Positions 45,296-55,597 of a DNA stretch of 64,000 nt are shown here, one piece after another. Made by a program: the position numbers and the translations under genes. The stretch is from Eurosta solidaginis (Eukaryota > Arthropoda > Insecta > Diptera > Tephritidae), in contig NC_090319.1 in the NCBI RefSeq assembly GCF_040869045.1, forward strand, positions 231,997,832 through 232,061,831, written 5' to 3'. Below the pieces are notes generated by a model. That model saw only the letters and a list, made by a program, of their open reading frames with translations. It ran no database searches and was not told the origin of the DNA. Positions within the stretch are counted from its first letter, which is position 1. Every line of letters begins with the position of its first letter.

Positions 45296-45655
45296 AAATA
45301 AATAAATGTAAGGCGCGATAACCTCCGAAGAGATCTAAGGCCGAGCTTCTCTTCCAATTTGCGTCGTGCTCCTCTTCATTTTTCCCTACAAATTGGCCGG
45401 ACGGGACCTACATGTTTTATGCCGACTCCGAACGGCATCTGCAAGGCAGATGAGTTTTCACTGAGAGCTTTTCATGGCAGAAATACAATCGGAGCGCTTG
45501 CCAGACACTGCCGAGGGGCGACCCCGCTTAGAAAAATTTTCTTCTAATTGAAAAATCTTATTTCTAAAATTTTGATGTTGCTTTGCCCGGGAGTTAAACC
45601 CAGGGCATACGGTGTGATAGGCGGAGCACGCTACCATCACACCACGGAGGCCGCC
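45296..45655 (-). mobile_element. tRNA-derived SINE, copy 2
   Basis: Same body as 18542-18904, inverted. Duplication GAACTAATATA at 45285-45295 and 45656-45666. The right LTR of E2 (about 55917-55935, CAACTAATATGCTGA) is the unoccupied site, so the insertion is certain. The B-box region reads GGGTTTAACTCCC on the - strand, changed from copy 1. Confidence 0.92.
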
Positions 45656-45744
45656 GAACTAATATACTGACTCAGTATGTAAAAGTTAAAAATGCAATTT
45701 ATTAGTGTTAGTGTAAATGTGTATGTGTAGATTTGATAAATTTG

Positions 45745-45753
45745 TATAAAAGG
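45745..45753 (+). promoter_or_regulatory. TATA-like box in the E2 5' LTR
   Basis: TATAAAAGG; the matching right LTR position has TATAAGAGG (about 57616). It lies about 55 bases before the LTR end, so transcription would start close to it. Confidence 0.45.
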
Positions 45754-45802
45754 AAAGACAATTTTCAAACAAAGAACCATTGCTTTTAAACGCTATTCAT
45801 CA

Positions 45803-47345
45803 GCGTGCGTAAAATATTTTTCTTTTTATTTAAAAGTTATTACATGGCGATCCTGCCAGACTAGATTGGAAATTGGCAAAACTGCTAAAAATCTAGCTGG
45901 ATAAAGATCCTGCCCGTTCGATCTGCAATAAGCATAAAATCTGCTAACCAAGCAAAAATTGCTTAAAAAATTTAGCTGCTCAAAGATCCTGTCAATGAAA
46001 TTTTTGCGAAAAGTATAAAAATTAATAATCCTGCCATCCTGGCAAATGTTGAATTTTAAAATACGCTGAAGGATCCTGAAATAATAAAATAAGCAAATAC
46101 AAAGGATTCCAACTGCTATTGCAGCACGAATAATTAAAACAACTCCGAAAAGTAACCTTCCTTCACACACCAGAGCGATATGGAAGACAGAGGCACTACG
46201 TCAACTTGAAGGCAACCGATTTGAATCTTAAAAAACAAACCAAGGCAAAAGGAAACAATAAAATAGATCAAAGGCATACTTCATGGCAATCGGCAAACCG
46301 CAATTACCACGCATAAAAAGGGCGGAATAAAGATCACAGAACGGAAAAATTAACAATAAATTTGACTGGCAGCAAACACATAAGTGAAGTGGAATAAATA
46401 TAATATCTGAATGGCCGCCGGAGACCAACTAAAAGACTACTAGCAAACCAGCAGGACACGATTAGCAGTACGACTAGCAGCAAGATTGGCAACGAGTTTT
46501 ACGTATGTTAAGTATATAAAAATTTATAATCAATTGAGCGTCCTTATGGACGCTAAACCATTAGCAAAAACTTTTGTTTTTGCTTAGGGAATTTTTTTTC
46601 TTCTCTTTCTTCATTTAAATAAATTTTTACACAGTAGGACTAGCTTAATAGAAAAATCCTGAAAAAAAAATAAATAAATAAAATTCTCACTACAAATATA
46701 AAAAAAATGTCAGTAAATTGGAATGCTTTATAATAACAACAAAATTTTCAAAAAATTGTATAACATTTTTTTTCTCGGAGTGCTCAGACTTCATACAACT
46801 TCTAAAATTGCGAAGATATTTTATAAAAGATCCAATTAAAAATTCCCACTTTCGAAACTTTTAAAAATCCACAACATCCCACTATTTAAGTAATAAATTA
46901 AAATGCAAATGGACTCCTCGGAATTCCCCCTCCAATAGAGGGACGAGAATACCCTACACAGGAGAGACCTACAAAAAGAACTAGAGAGACTAAGCTTTGG
47001 AAAATTATAGGAATGACTAGGGAACCATAGAAGATATAATAAACCCCACGACCAAGGTAGAAGAAATAATGAGAATGATAAGAAGCGTATTCCCCGAAAA
47101 CGCTAAAGATTAAATTACAATAATATTTTAAATTTTTTGATATTTTTTAAATATTAAAAAAAAAATTATATTAATAATAAATAATACTAAGCTAATTATA
47201 CAATTTTAGAAATACAAAAATTAAAGAAAAAAATACTTTCTAGAAATTAAAATTTTTTTTAGATTTACAATTTTTACAATAAAAAGTTATAAATAAAATA
47301 AAGTATTTAACATTTTATTAAAATTGTAATTAGGGAAGTTTCAAA
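45803..47345 (+). other. Leader of E2 with iterated GATCCTG motifs
   Basis: TGGCGATCCTGCCAGAC at 45846-45862 is the likely primer binding site, about 43 bases after the LTR. The GATCCTG core recurs at 45849, 45906, 45985, 46028 (AATCCTG) and 46073. The rest is very AT-rich with no frame above 70 codons on +; a small relic frame near 46900-47110 (MQMDSSEFPLQ, then TAG) is not recognisable. Confidence 0.55.
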
Positions 47346-47815
47346 ATGTCCTGGTGGACAAAAATAGCCCAAGGCATTATAATAGCCATAGCTGGCTACG
47401 AAGTAGGTTAGGGAAACTCTGAAACTTCAGAGAATAGAATTGTAAAGTATGAACCACCAATTAAGGTAGATACAGAATATACTCCAAACATTCCAGATGT
47501 TTGGCTAATCTGCGTTATCGTGCTATTAGTCATTGCCACTATCATCAAAAACCATATGAAAGGTAAATATAGGCAGTTGAAAAATGCTCAAGCACGCATT
47601 TAATGTTCAAAGCACTCTAAACCCTTTAAAACCAAACCCAAAGCTGAGGAGGAGCAACAAATAATTAAAGCAATAACTCTTAAAGTTCCGCAAGCAACCT
47701 TTATTGGCAGACAGATTAACCATGCCAAAGTTTAATAGCAAATAAAAATTTGCATAATTCCTTTGAATGCTCCTGACAAAGATGGTCATGAAGCAATAGG
47801 TATTTCTAGGACAGT
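47346..47815 (+). pseudogene. Small transmembrane-type ORF relic in E2
   Basis: Starts at ATG 47346. The first 21 codons give an amphipathic or hydrophobic N terminus (MSWWTKIAQGIIIAIAGYEV) and then TAG; the same frame goes on with IPDVWLICVIVLLVIATIIK, a clear membrane segment of about 17 residues followed by basic residues (KNHMKGKYRQ), ends in TAA at 47601, and continues with PQATFIGRQINHAKV. I do not recognise a family. A retroelement env-like or accessory membrane protein is possible; homology is not shown. Flanks 47101-47340 and 47816-48050 hold nothing else. Confidence 0.35.
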
Positions 47816-48300
47816 GGAAATATGCAAAAACAAAAAAAAAAATATACTAAAAAACCACCAATAAGAACAACAAAAATGAAGAAAAGTCACAAGAGAACAT
47901 ATATATATGAAGCGCTATATAAATTTGTAACAAGTAGACATGTCGCGCTCGTTTACATCTTAGGATAGAAAAGGTGTAGCGTAGAAAAATTTCAAGCAAC
48001 CAGATTTTTGAGGAAGTTATTGACTTAGGACAATATTCGACCAGGCATACAAGAAATGCCGGCAATCCAGGAATTGAAATTTATAAGGAAAAGTGAATAT
48101 TATAGGCTCATCCCATTTCAACACACCCGGTCCACGCAGGTCATGATTTTTGATTTCGATGAAATTTTAATATGTTTTTCTTTGGTCAAATTAATGAAAC
48201 ACGTGTTTTTTTTTGCCTCAAAAAATTTTTTTTCCGATTTATCGGCAATTGAATTCCATAAAATGCAATCGGTATTTTATTCACCTATTTATTCAACTGT

Positions 48301-50126
48301 CAATAACTTTGTCAAAAATTAACCGTTTCTCATGATTTTTTCTTTGAAATGTTTGTTATTATATTTACTTTTATAAACTTTATAAACAATAGCATATAGT
48401 TGAAAAAAAATGCTTGTTTAGTATTTATTAAAAATTTATGACTTTTTTCAAAAATTAATTTCTCAAAAAACGTAATTTCTTTTGCTTAAACTTTTTCTAT
48501 GTTGAGTGAACAGGTCATATTTCAACTTAGCTAAATGCCTATTAGCCAAAACTTGTTGTTTTCGTGATATGAATTTTTGAATAATAAACATTTTTCCACC
48601 CATTTATTGATGCAATGCACTACAGCACGCAATAACTTTGTCAAAAATTAACCGATTCTCATGATTTTTTCTTTGAAATGTTCGTTATTACTTTTAATTT
48701 TATATAAATTTAAAAACAATAGCATATAGTTAAAAAAAAATATTTTTTTTTCAAAAAAAGTAATTTTGTTTTTTGTTTTGTTTAAACTTTTTCTATATCG
48801 AGTGAGCAATTTGTATTTCAACTTGGGTAAATATCCATTGGCCAACGCTCGTAGTTTTCGAAATATTAATTTTTGAATATTAATCTCTTTTTTCGCCATA
48901 GATTGATGCATTACATATCAGCATACAAGGCGATCAATGCCAAACGCTTAAAATTAATTAAAATATCACATTTATTATTGAAAAAATTCATTTGTTGTTA
49001 TTTTTCAGAATTACAGTGATTTTGTAAAAGGACATGGCAAAGGCTCTTGTGACGGTATTGGAGGTTTAGTGAAATATTTTGCCATATTCTGAAAAATAAT
49101 AACAAATTAATGTTTTCAATAATAAATGTGATAAAATAAATAAATGTAAGGCGCGATAACCTCCGAAGAGATCTAAGGCCGAGCTTCTCTTCCAATTTGC
49201 GTCGTGCTCCTCTTGATTTTTCCCTACAAATTGGCCGGACGGGACCTACATGTTTTATGCCGACTCCGAACGGCATCTGCAAGGCAGATGAGTTTTCACT
49301 GAGAGCTTTTCATGGCAGAAATACAATCGGAGCGCTTGCCAGACACTGCCGAGGGGCGACCCCGCTTAGAAAAATTTTCTTCTAATTGAAAAATCTTATT
49401 TCTAAAATTTTGATGTTGCTTTGCCCGGGAGTTGAACCCAGGGCATACGGTGTGATAGGCGGAGCACCACGGTGGCCGCCATGTAATGCATCAATATATG
49501 GCGAAAAAAAGATTAATATTCAAAAATTCATATTTCGAAAACAACGAGCGTTGGCAAATGGATATTTACCCAAGTTGAAATATAAATTACTCACTGGATA
49601 TAGAAAAAGTTTAAACAAAACAAAAAACAAAATTACTTTTCTTGAAATATTAATTTTTGAAAAAGACCATAAATTTTTACTAAATACAAAAAAAAAAATA
49701 ATTTTTTTTTAACTATATGCTATTGTTTTTAAATTTATATAAAATTAAAAGTAATAACGAACATTTCAAAGCAAAAATCATGAGAATCGGTTAATTTTTG
49801 ACAAAGTTATTGTGTGCTGTAATGCATTGCATCAATAAATGGGAGGAAAAATGTTTAATATTCAAAAATTCATATCTCGAAAACAACAAGTTTTGGCTAA
49901 TAGGCATTTAGCCAAGTTGAAGTATGAACTGTTCACTCAATATAGAAAAAGTTTAAGAAAAAAAGATAAGGTTTTTTGAGAAATTAATTTTTGAAAAAAA
50001 ATCATAAATTTTTACTAAATACTAAACAAACATTTTTTTTTTACCTTATTTTATTTTATATTTTATAAAGTTATATAAAAGTAAAAATAATAACGAACAT
50101 TTCAAAGAAAAAATCATGAGAATCGT
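48301..50126. repeat. Palindromic array of ~330-bp units with a SINE in its centre
   Basis: Left arm: units start CAATAACTTTGTCAAAAATT at 48301 and 48630 (step 329). Right arm: the same units inverted, 49481-49811 and 49812-50126. Landmarks AACCGTTTCTCATGATTTTT, AACAATAGCATATAGTT, ACTTTTTCTATRTYGAGTGA and ATTGATGCAWTRCA occur in each. Between the arms is a smaller palindrome (48968-49012 against 49085-49130: CACATTTATTATTGAAAA and its inverse) and then the SINE. The right arm stops abruptly at 50126 against a truncated gypsy pol. Confidence 0.88.
49133..49480 (-). mobile_element. tRNA-derived SINE, copy 3, A box deleted
   Basis: Nearly identical to copy 2 (45296-45655) but 13 bases (GCTACCATCACAC on +) are missing at about 49467, between direct repeats CAC. 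This removes the A box, so Pol III transcription from this copy is unlikely. Possible duplication ATGTGAT (49126-49132) and ATGTAAT (49481-49487), 6 of 7 matching. Confidence 0.88.
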
Positions 50127-51423
50127 TACCAGATTTTACAACGTCGTATGTATCTTTTGGCTTTACCTTTATAACACGGTAGGGACCCAGATATTTAGCT
50201 TTTAATTTGAGTCCTCCACCAAACTTCGTACGTTTTATTGCCACCAAGTCGTCAATGGAATACTTGTGGGCTTTTTTGCGTCGAAGGTTGTATGTTCTTT
50301 TGTTTTCAGCTTGCATATTCAAAATCTGCTTTTTTGCATGTTGCCTAGCCTCATCTCTCATATCTAGATGTTTTTGTCGCATTTCTTCTTCTCTTAAATT
50401 TTTGATATTAACGTCGTTGCTTGTTCGCAACTTAACACCTGTCAACAACTCGAATGCGGTCATTTCGATGCTTCGATTATATGGGGAGTTAACGATTTGC
50501 TGTACCCTGTCAGTGTACTTATACCACTTACTTGGATCGTCTTTGCTTAGCTTTGATAGAACGCTTGATATAACGCCATATCAATCTCTCCACTTGGCCA
50601 TTAACACGTGGAAGCCCAGTGGTTATTTTGAAATGCTGGATGTTTTCGTCTTCGCAGTATTTTCGAAAATCCTCAGAGGTAAATGCCGAACCACGGTCCG
50701 AGATAATCTGAACTGGGTTACCAAACGTCATACTCTGTAATTTTAAACGGCTAATTGCTTCTTGTGCTGACGTTGACTTGGTCGGATATCGGAATCGTTA
50801 ACGGCAAATATGTGTTTGTACGACTTGTTGGTAGACTCCAACGGACCAAGGAAATCTATATGGTACGTATGAAGCGGTGTTTCATCCTTGTGTAGCGGAT
50901 GAAGTTCGCCCTCTTGCTTGCATAACTTTCGGTTTGAGACAATGCAAGCAACACAGTTAGCTATATGCGTGCGTATTTTTTCTTCCTGCTTTGGAATGAA
51001 AAACTCTCGACAAATCAGATCTTTAGTTTTTCTCACGGCAAAATGGCCCTTCTCGTGTGCATGTCTAATCACGTCTCGTTGCATACACTTCGGCACTACC
51101 ACTACCTCAGTGATACACTTCGGTACTACCACTACCTCAGTGTCGTCGATCAATTTGTGGAGAATACCTCCCTTTTGGAAATAGTCGTTGTACGTCTTCT
51201 TCTCTTGAATAATCTCAGTAATAGCTTTAAATTCTTCATCTTGCTGTTGAGCGCGTCGTAACGAGCTTAGTAAATCTACATCACTTATCTTCATAACCGG
51301 GTAGCGGCTTAAAGCATCTACGTGCCTCATTAGAATACCCTTGCGATGTTCTACCTGGTATTCATATTCTTGAAGGAATAGGATCCAACGCGCTACTCTT
51401 GTCCTTAAATCTTTTTTCTCCAA
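50127..51423 (-). pseudogene. Integrase of gypsy element E3
   Basis: 51423-50743: RNase H end (RTRVARWILFLQEYEY, VDALSR), then the HHCC zinc domain (HAHEKGHFAV, CVACIVSNRK) and first catalytic Asp in YHIDFLGPL. 50731-50528: second Asp in IISDRGSAFTSEDF and Glu in RVNGQVERL. 50463-50127: MTAFELLTG-type linker and C-terminal LKAKYLGPYRVIKV. All three catalytic residues are present but in different frames. A 30-base tandem duplication doubles ITEVVVVPKC (51100-51160). The final codons before the joint at 50126 end at VVKSGN; beyond that the frame reads repeat DNA. Confidence 0.85.
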
Positions 51424-52410
51424 CGTTTCGCATTACAGTCAGTTACGAGCTTAAAATATAAACCAAGTAAATACACACGAAATTTTTTCAATGCTTCTAT
51501 TACAGCTAATATTTCTAGTTCATAGGTTGAGTATTTACGTTCTGCGTCAGATGTTTTCTTGCTCATGAAATATATATTATCGTCAACAAATTTTTGGAAT
51601 AGCACAGCGCCATAACCGTCTATGGATGCGTCGGTATAGACTTCAGTCTCATACTGTTGATTAAATATACCTAGTACCGGGTTTTCACTGAGTACTTTCT
51701 TCAGTCTGTCGAATGCTGCAATTTGCGTCTCCCCTATTACCAACTTTTGATCTTGTTTAGTTATATCTGTAAGCGGCTTAGCGATGACAGAAAAGCCAGG
51801 AACGAATTTTCTAAAATACCCCGCAAGACCTAAAAATCTTTGCAACTGCTTGATATTTTTTGGTATTGGAAACTCAAAAAAAGCGTCAATTTTGGAAGGA
51901 GATGGGTAAATTTTTTGAGAGTTTGACAAACCAAATGGTACTTTACAAAATTGATATTGTCCATTGTTCGTCACAAATGCCGTATATTTTCGACTAGATT
52001 CAGAAACTGACACGTGAAAGACCAGTTTTTCAAATCTATTAACGGCAATGGAAAACGGTCTTTAATAATCACTTTATTAATTTTTCTATAATCTATGCAC
52101 AACCGATGGCTACCGTCGCGTTTTTTGACCATCACTACAGGGCTATTAAATTTTGAGTTAGAGTTTTCGATTATACCATCCTGTAACCACTGTTCAATTT
52201 GTTCATCTACTTTGCAGCATTCTGAAAGTGGAAGTCTGCGTGGCCTACAAGCTATGGGAGTTTAATCGTTCAAAACAATGTTCATCTCTACATTTGTTGA
52301 TTTGCATTTATTTCGTTTATAATTACTCACCAACAGACGCACCTTTTGCGTCGCACTTACACTAGCATTTTCATCAATGTTCACCTCATTGTCATTAAAC
52401 TCGATATTCA
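51405..52410 (-). pseudogene. Reverse transcriptase and RNase H of gypsy element E3
   Basis: Readable blocks: [37 protein letters not shown] (about 52200-52090), [15 protein letters not shown] and VPFGLSNS (about 51995-51925), then FLGLAGYFRKFVPGFSVIAK, VYTDASIDGYGAVLFQ (RNase H first Asp) and STYELEILAVIEALKKF. Two deletions are evident: the LQGA.YFS-type piece before DLKN, and everything between FGLSNS and YPSPSKI, which contains the catalytic Y.DD box. This RT could not polymerise. Confidence 0.82.
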
Positions 52411-52770
52411 TCATGGAAAACACTTCTTTATTGTCCTCAAAAGTCCATCACGATTAATATGAATATCAGCTAGTAAACAAAACTCTTCTCCTATCACCAC
52501 ATCAATATCCATACATTTATCAGATACCACCAAAAAATTCACTTTGAACACATTATCGTCAACATATATTTCAGTACTAAGTTTTCCAATTGGTATGATA
52601 TTATTATTTATATTTCTTTCATCGAAACCTACCAAACATACGTTTGTTTGTTGTAGTACTGGTTTATTCAATGTCTTATACACTTTATCAGTAATTATAT
52701 TAAATTTGCTGCCTGTATCAAACAAAGCCATATATTTAACATTTTCAATTACCACACACTTGTTCATCAT
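52411..52770 (-). pseudogene. Aspartic protease of gypsy element E3
   Basis: 119 open codons. Active-site block MALFDTGSKFNIITDKVY (about residues 13-30) and the later VVSDKCMDIDVVIGEEF, corresponding to the hydrophobic-hydrophobic-G flap end of retropepsins. It is uninterrupted in itself; the surrounding gag-pol is not. Confidence 0.75.
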
Positions 52771-52829
52771 TTTATTTTTTGGGTAAAGACATCGCGCATT
52801 GCTTGTTTCACCTTTATTTTAATTTTTTG

Positions 52830-54093
52830 GTCAATTTTTTGATATGTGTCCGAATTGTTTACATTGAAAACATTTCGTTCCCTTTCCCTTGTCCTTGCAA
52901 TCTACACTCTTGTGCCCTTTCATCCCGCAATTATAGCAAACAGATTTATCTTTTTCGGTTTTCAACACACTTTTTCCTTCTACCTTACATTCGACACTCT
53001 TGTTATTATTCTTTCGCATCGTTTCGTATATTTTGATTTTTTCTCTAAATTCTTTCAAACTATGTGCTATTTTTTATTTATGTGCACCGGACAATACTGC
53101 TTTGTTTACATTCAAGTCGCTAATACCTTCAATCACATATTGCATTAAAGCATTTTCTTCGATATTACCCCGCATTGCTAATTCCTTCATACTCAAAAAA
53201 TATTCTTGCACACTTGCTTCTGCTTTCATTTTTTTATTTTTATAGTTGTTTGTGTATTTGTGCGCTATTTACAACAGTCTTAAACTCTTCTGCTAATGCT
53301 GATTTCAATTTTTGCCAAGAAGTAATACCTCTTTCGCTTTGAATAAACAACTTTGCTAAACCTCGCAGTGATTTTTAGCAAATATGAATTTTTGTAATTC
53401 ACCCCACCCTAACATAATTGCAGTCTCTTCAAACTCTTGCAGCCAAATCTTAACAGAAATATTTTCGCCACCATCAAATTGCCGTACAGAGTCTTCAATA
53501 TCACGAAAGTTGATAGAGAATCGTGTCACTTGCGCTGCTTCTGCAAACGGTTTTGTTGTTGTTGCGCCTCTGCTATTCGCTTCCAGTTGTTCGTCGCTTT
53601 CGTTTTTTATTCGATCGTTGATTTTGACTTGACTACTTGTTCGTGGTGGTAATCCAAAATGTGCATCATTTGTAGTTACTTCAAAACTACGCATATCATC
53701 ACCACCATCGTCGCCATTCTCACCACTTTCGCTTTCGTCATCGTCGTTGTCATTTTCCCCTGCCTCTGCCGCAGCACACAACAACGTTTTGTTCTGAAAA
53801 TTCCGAAAAATGTGCAGCCACGCATTCTCCACTTTGAAGGTCAAACCCAACACGTTGCAAATGGATGTTAGATCAGTGGCTGTCAAATTTTCATCGATGT
53901 ATTCAAACTTTTGCTTGCAGCGGTTGTCATTTTGGTCATATTCAAACCCTTCAAATTCGCGTAAACGTTTGCGATTTGATCTGTCTCCTTCTGACTCGAA
54001 TACAAATTTGTGCAGAGCTACAATGCTTTGTTTGCAGCATGTACGCAACTTTTCGCGTACAAACTCAAATTTTTGCAGACACAACATTTCCAC
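52830..54093 (-). pseudogene. Gag of gypsy element E3
   Basis: 54093-53356: N-terminal basic part, an acidic stretch (ENDNDDDESESGENGDDG), and the capsid-type block SVRQFDGGENISVKIWLQEF. 53320-53060: capsid continuation in other frames (W.KLKSALAEEFKT-like). 53058-52831: two zinc knuckles, CYNCGMKGHKSVDC complete and CFQCKQFGHISKN followed by TGA exactly where the last cysteine (TGC) should be. The single base change thus removes a zinc ligand and stops the frame. Confidence 0.8.
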
Positions 54094-54302
54094 GAATTTC
54101 TTTCTTATTAGAAATTTTATGCAATCGACTTTACTTCTTATTTTGCAATTTCTAATCGTTTAATATGTTTTTTCTTTTCGCTACTTTTTGCTCTTTTATA
54201 GTCACTTTTATTTATTTCGACTTTTTGCAATAGAATGGAAAATATTTCGCGTGTGTGCGCGACGCGAAAGAAAAAAAATTGATTCTGGTTGAGACCCCAA
54301 AT

Positions 54303-54646
54303 TGTGGGTAAAAAGGGGTTAGTGCTCTACGACTGTCCTTTTTACGAAGTTAAATAGATTATTTAATGTTCAATTTTGAACGTTTAATATTTAATAAAGA
54401 ATTGAGTTACAAATGAAATTCACAAATGGTTGAATGTAAAATGATATTTAGTTAATTCCAATATTCAAGATGGTTAACTTTCACACGCGTCGTTCTGCCG
54501 TCGTTATGGTTTGAGTTCTCGTCGTCAACTACATAACTATTGCTTCCCGTTTGATCATTGTTGTTTCTCTTTGTTGCTTCTTCGTGTCGCGTGCCACAAG
54601 ATTGCTGAGAAAAGGTCAAGATGTTGTTTAGAAACCCAATCCCACA
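54303..54646 (-). repeat. 5' LTR of gypsy element E3
   Basis: 344 bases with inverted tips TGTGGG (54303 on +) and CCCACA (54641-54646). Next to it on the - strand (54302 downward) is TTTGGGGTCTCAACCAGAAT, the probable primer binding site. No partner LTR is in the window. Confidence 0.7.
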
Positions 54647-55597
54647 TTTATTAAAACTAGTTTGCTCTTCCATCAATCACAACCCCTAAATTTCTCTCAT
54701 AATTAATAACAGATTTCGTACTTTATATGTTCTTAGTTGTGAAAAGAGTTTTTAATAAAAATGGCTAAAACAAGAATAATTCATATTTAGTTAGTAGAAA
54801 TATCACAACATAGAAATAATTAAAGTTCGAAATATAATAATAGAGAAAGAGATATAAGTATGCCCTGTTTCAGCTAGGAAAACCTAGTTTATAGAGATGT
54901 CGTACTTTTAAGGAAAATATCTTCAACTTTAACCTCGGTAGAATAAGAAAATATTTTATTCTGAACTTATCGGCAAAATAAAAAATAATAGTCCATAAGA
55001 ATAGGATTAAACTATAGAGTAGAGAATAGCGACAGGAACAAAAAAACAAGGCAATAAAAGTCCATAAAAATAGACTTAAACCAATCTGCTAGTAAGTCAC
55101 ATAATTCAAAATTTTTTTTTCTCTACGAAGCATTCCATTTTACTTATCAAACAAAAATCAGTACAATAAATACATAAGCAAAAAAAAATGTTAGCAAAAA
55201 AAAAAACAACAAAAAAAAACACATAAACATGCAAATTCATTTTAGCACCAAGTTACTTCATAAATATTAAATAATAAATTTATAAACACCAGCGGATTTT
55301 TAAGTGAATCGACACACTTAAGGGTCAGCTGTGGTAACATTTGACGCAAAACATTACTCAGAATTATAAACATTCAAACATACAAAAGAAAATGTAAATA
55401 ACAAAAGTCAGCATATTAGAAACAAATGCAAATAGAAAATAATGTAAACAGACTCTTTGTTTCCCATATCAAGTAACTGCTATGCAATAAATTATACCAA
55501 AAGCAATTAAAACCCTTTTCTAATTCAAGCAAAACTCAAGTGGGTCATTAAGACTCTGAAAAAGTCATATACTCCTTTTTCTTCTTAAAGTGGATGG
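54647..55597 (+). other. 3' noncoding region of E2
   Basis: A-rich, no frame. From about 55140 to 55560 it is homologous to 63551-64000 (CACATAAACATGCAAATTCA, ACAAAAGTCAGCATA, TCAAGTGGGTCATTAAGACT), showing that this region belongs to the E2 family. It ends in the purine tract before the right LTR. Confidence 0.7.

Larger units (their letters stand above)
44965..45802 (+). repeat. 5' LTR of E2, with a SINE inside
   Basis: About 467 bases once the SINE and its duplication are removed, matching 471 in the right LTR. Shared text includes GATACCTACTTATGTCAAT, GACCACCCATAT, GTCAATACGCCTGCCAAAAT and TTATTAGTGTTAGTGTAAAT. Confidence 0.9.
50127..54646 (-). mobile_element. Ty3/gypsy LTR element (E3), 3' truncated, - strand
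   Basis: Order on - strand: LTR 54646-54303, primer site just after it, gag (54093-52830), protease (52770-52411), RT/RNase H (52410-51405), integrase (51423-50127). The integrase C terminus is cut at 50126 by the palindromic array and no second LTR is present in the window. Deletions remove the RT catalytic box. It lies inside E2 in reverse orientation, and so inserted into E2 or with the array. Confidence 0.85.

Noticed and set aside
45359..45547. 62-codon frame repeated at 49197-49385
   Set aside because: Identical because both lie in SINE copies; antisense to the SINE and without coding signals.
50207..50740. 177-codon + strand frame
   Set aside because: Exactly antisense to the gypsy integrase, whose motifs are clear on the - strand.
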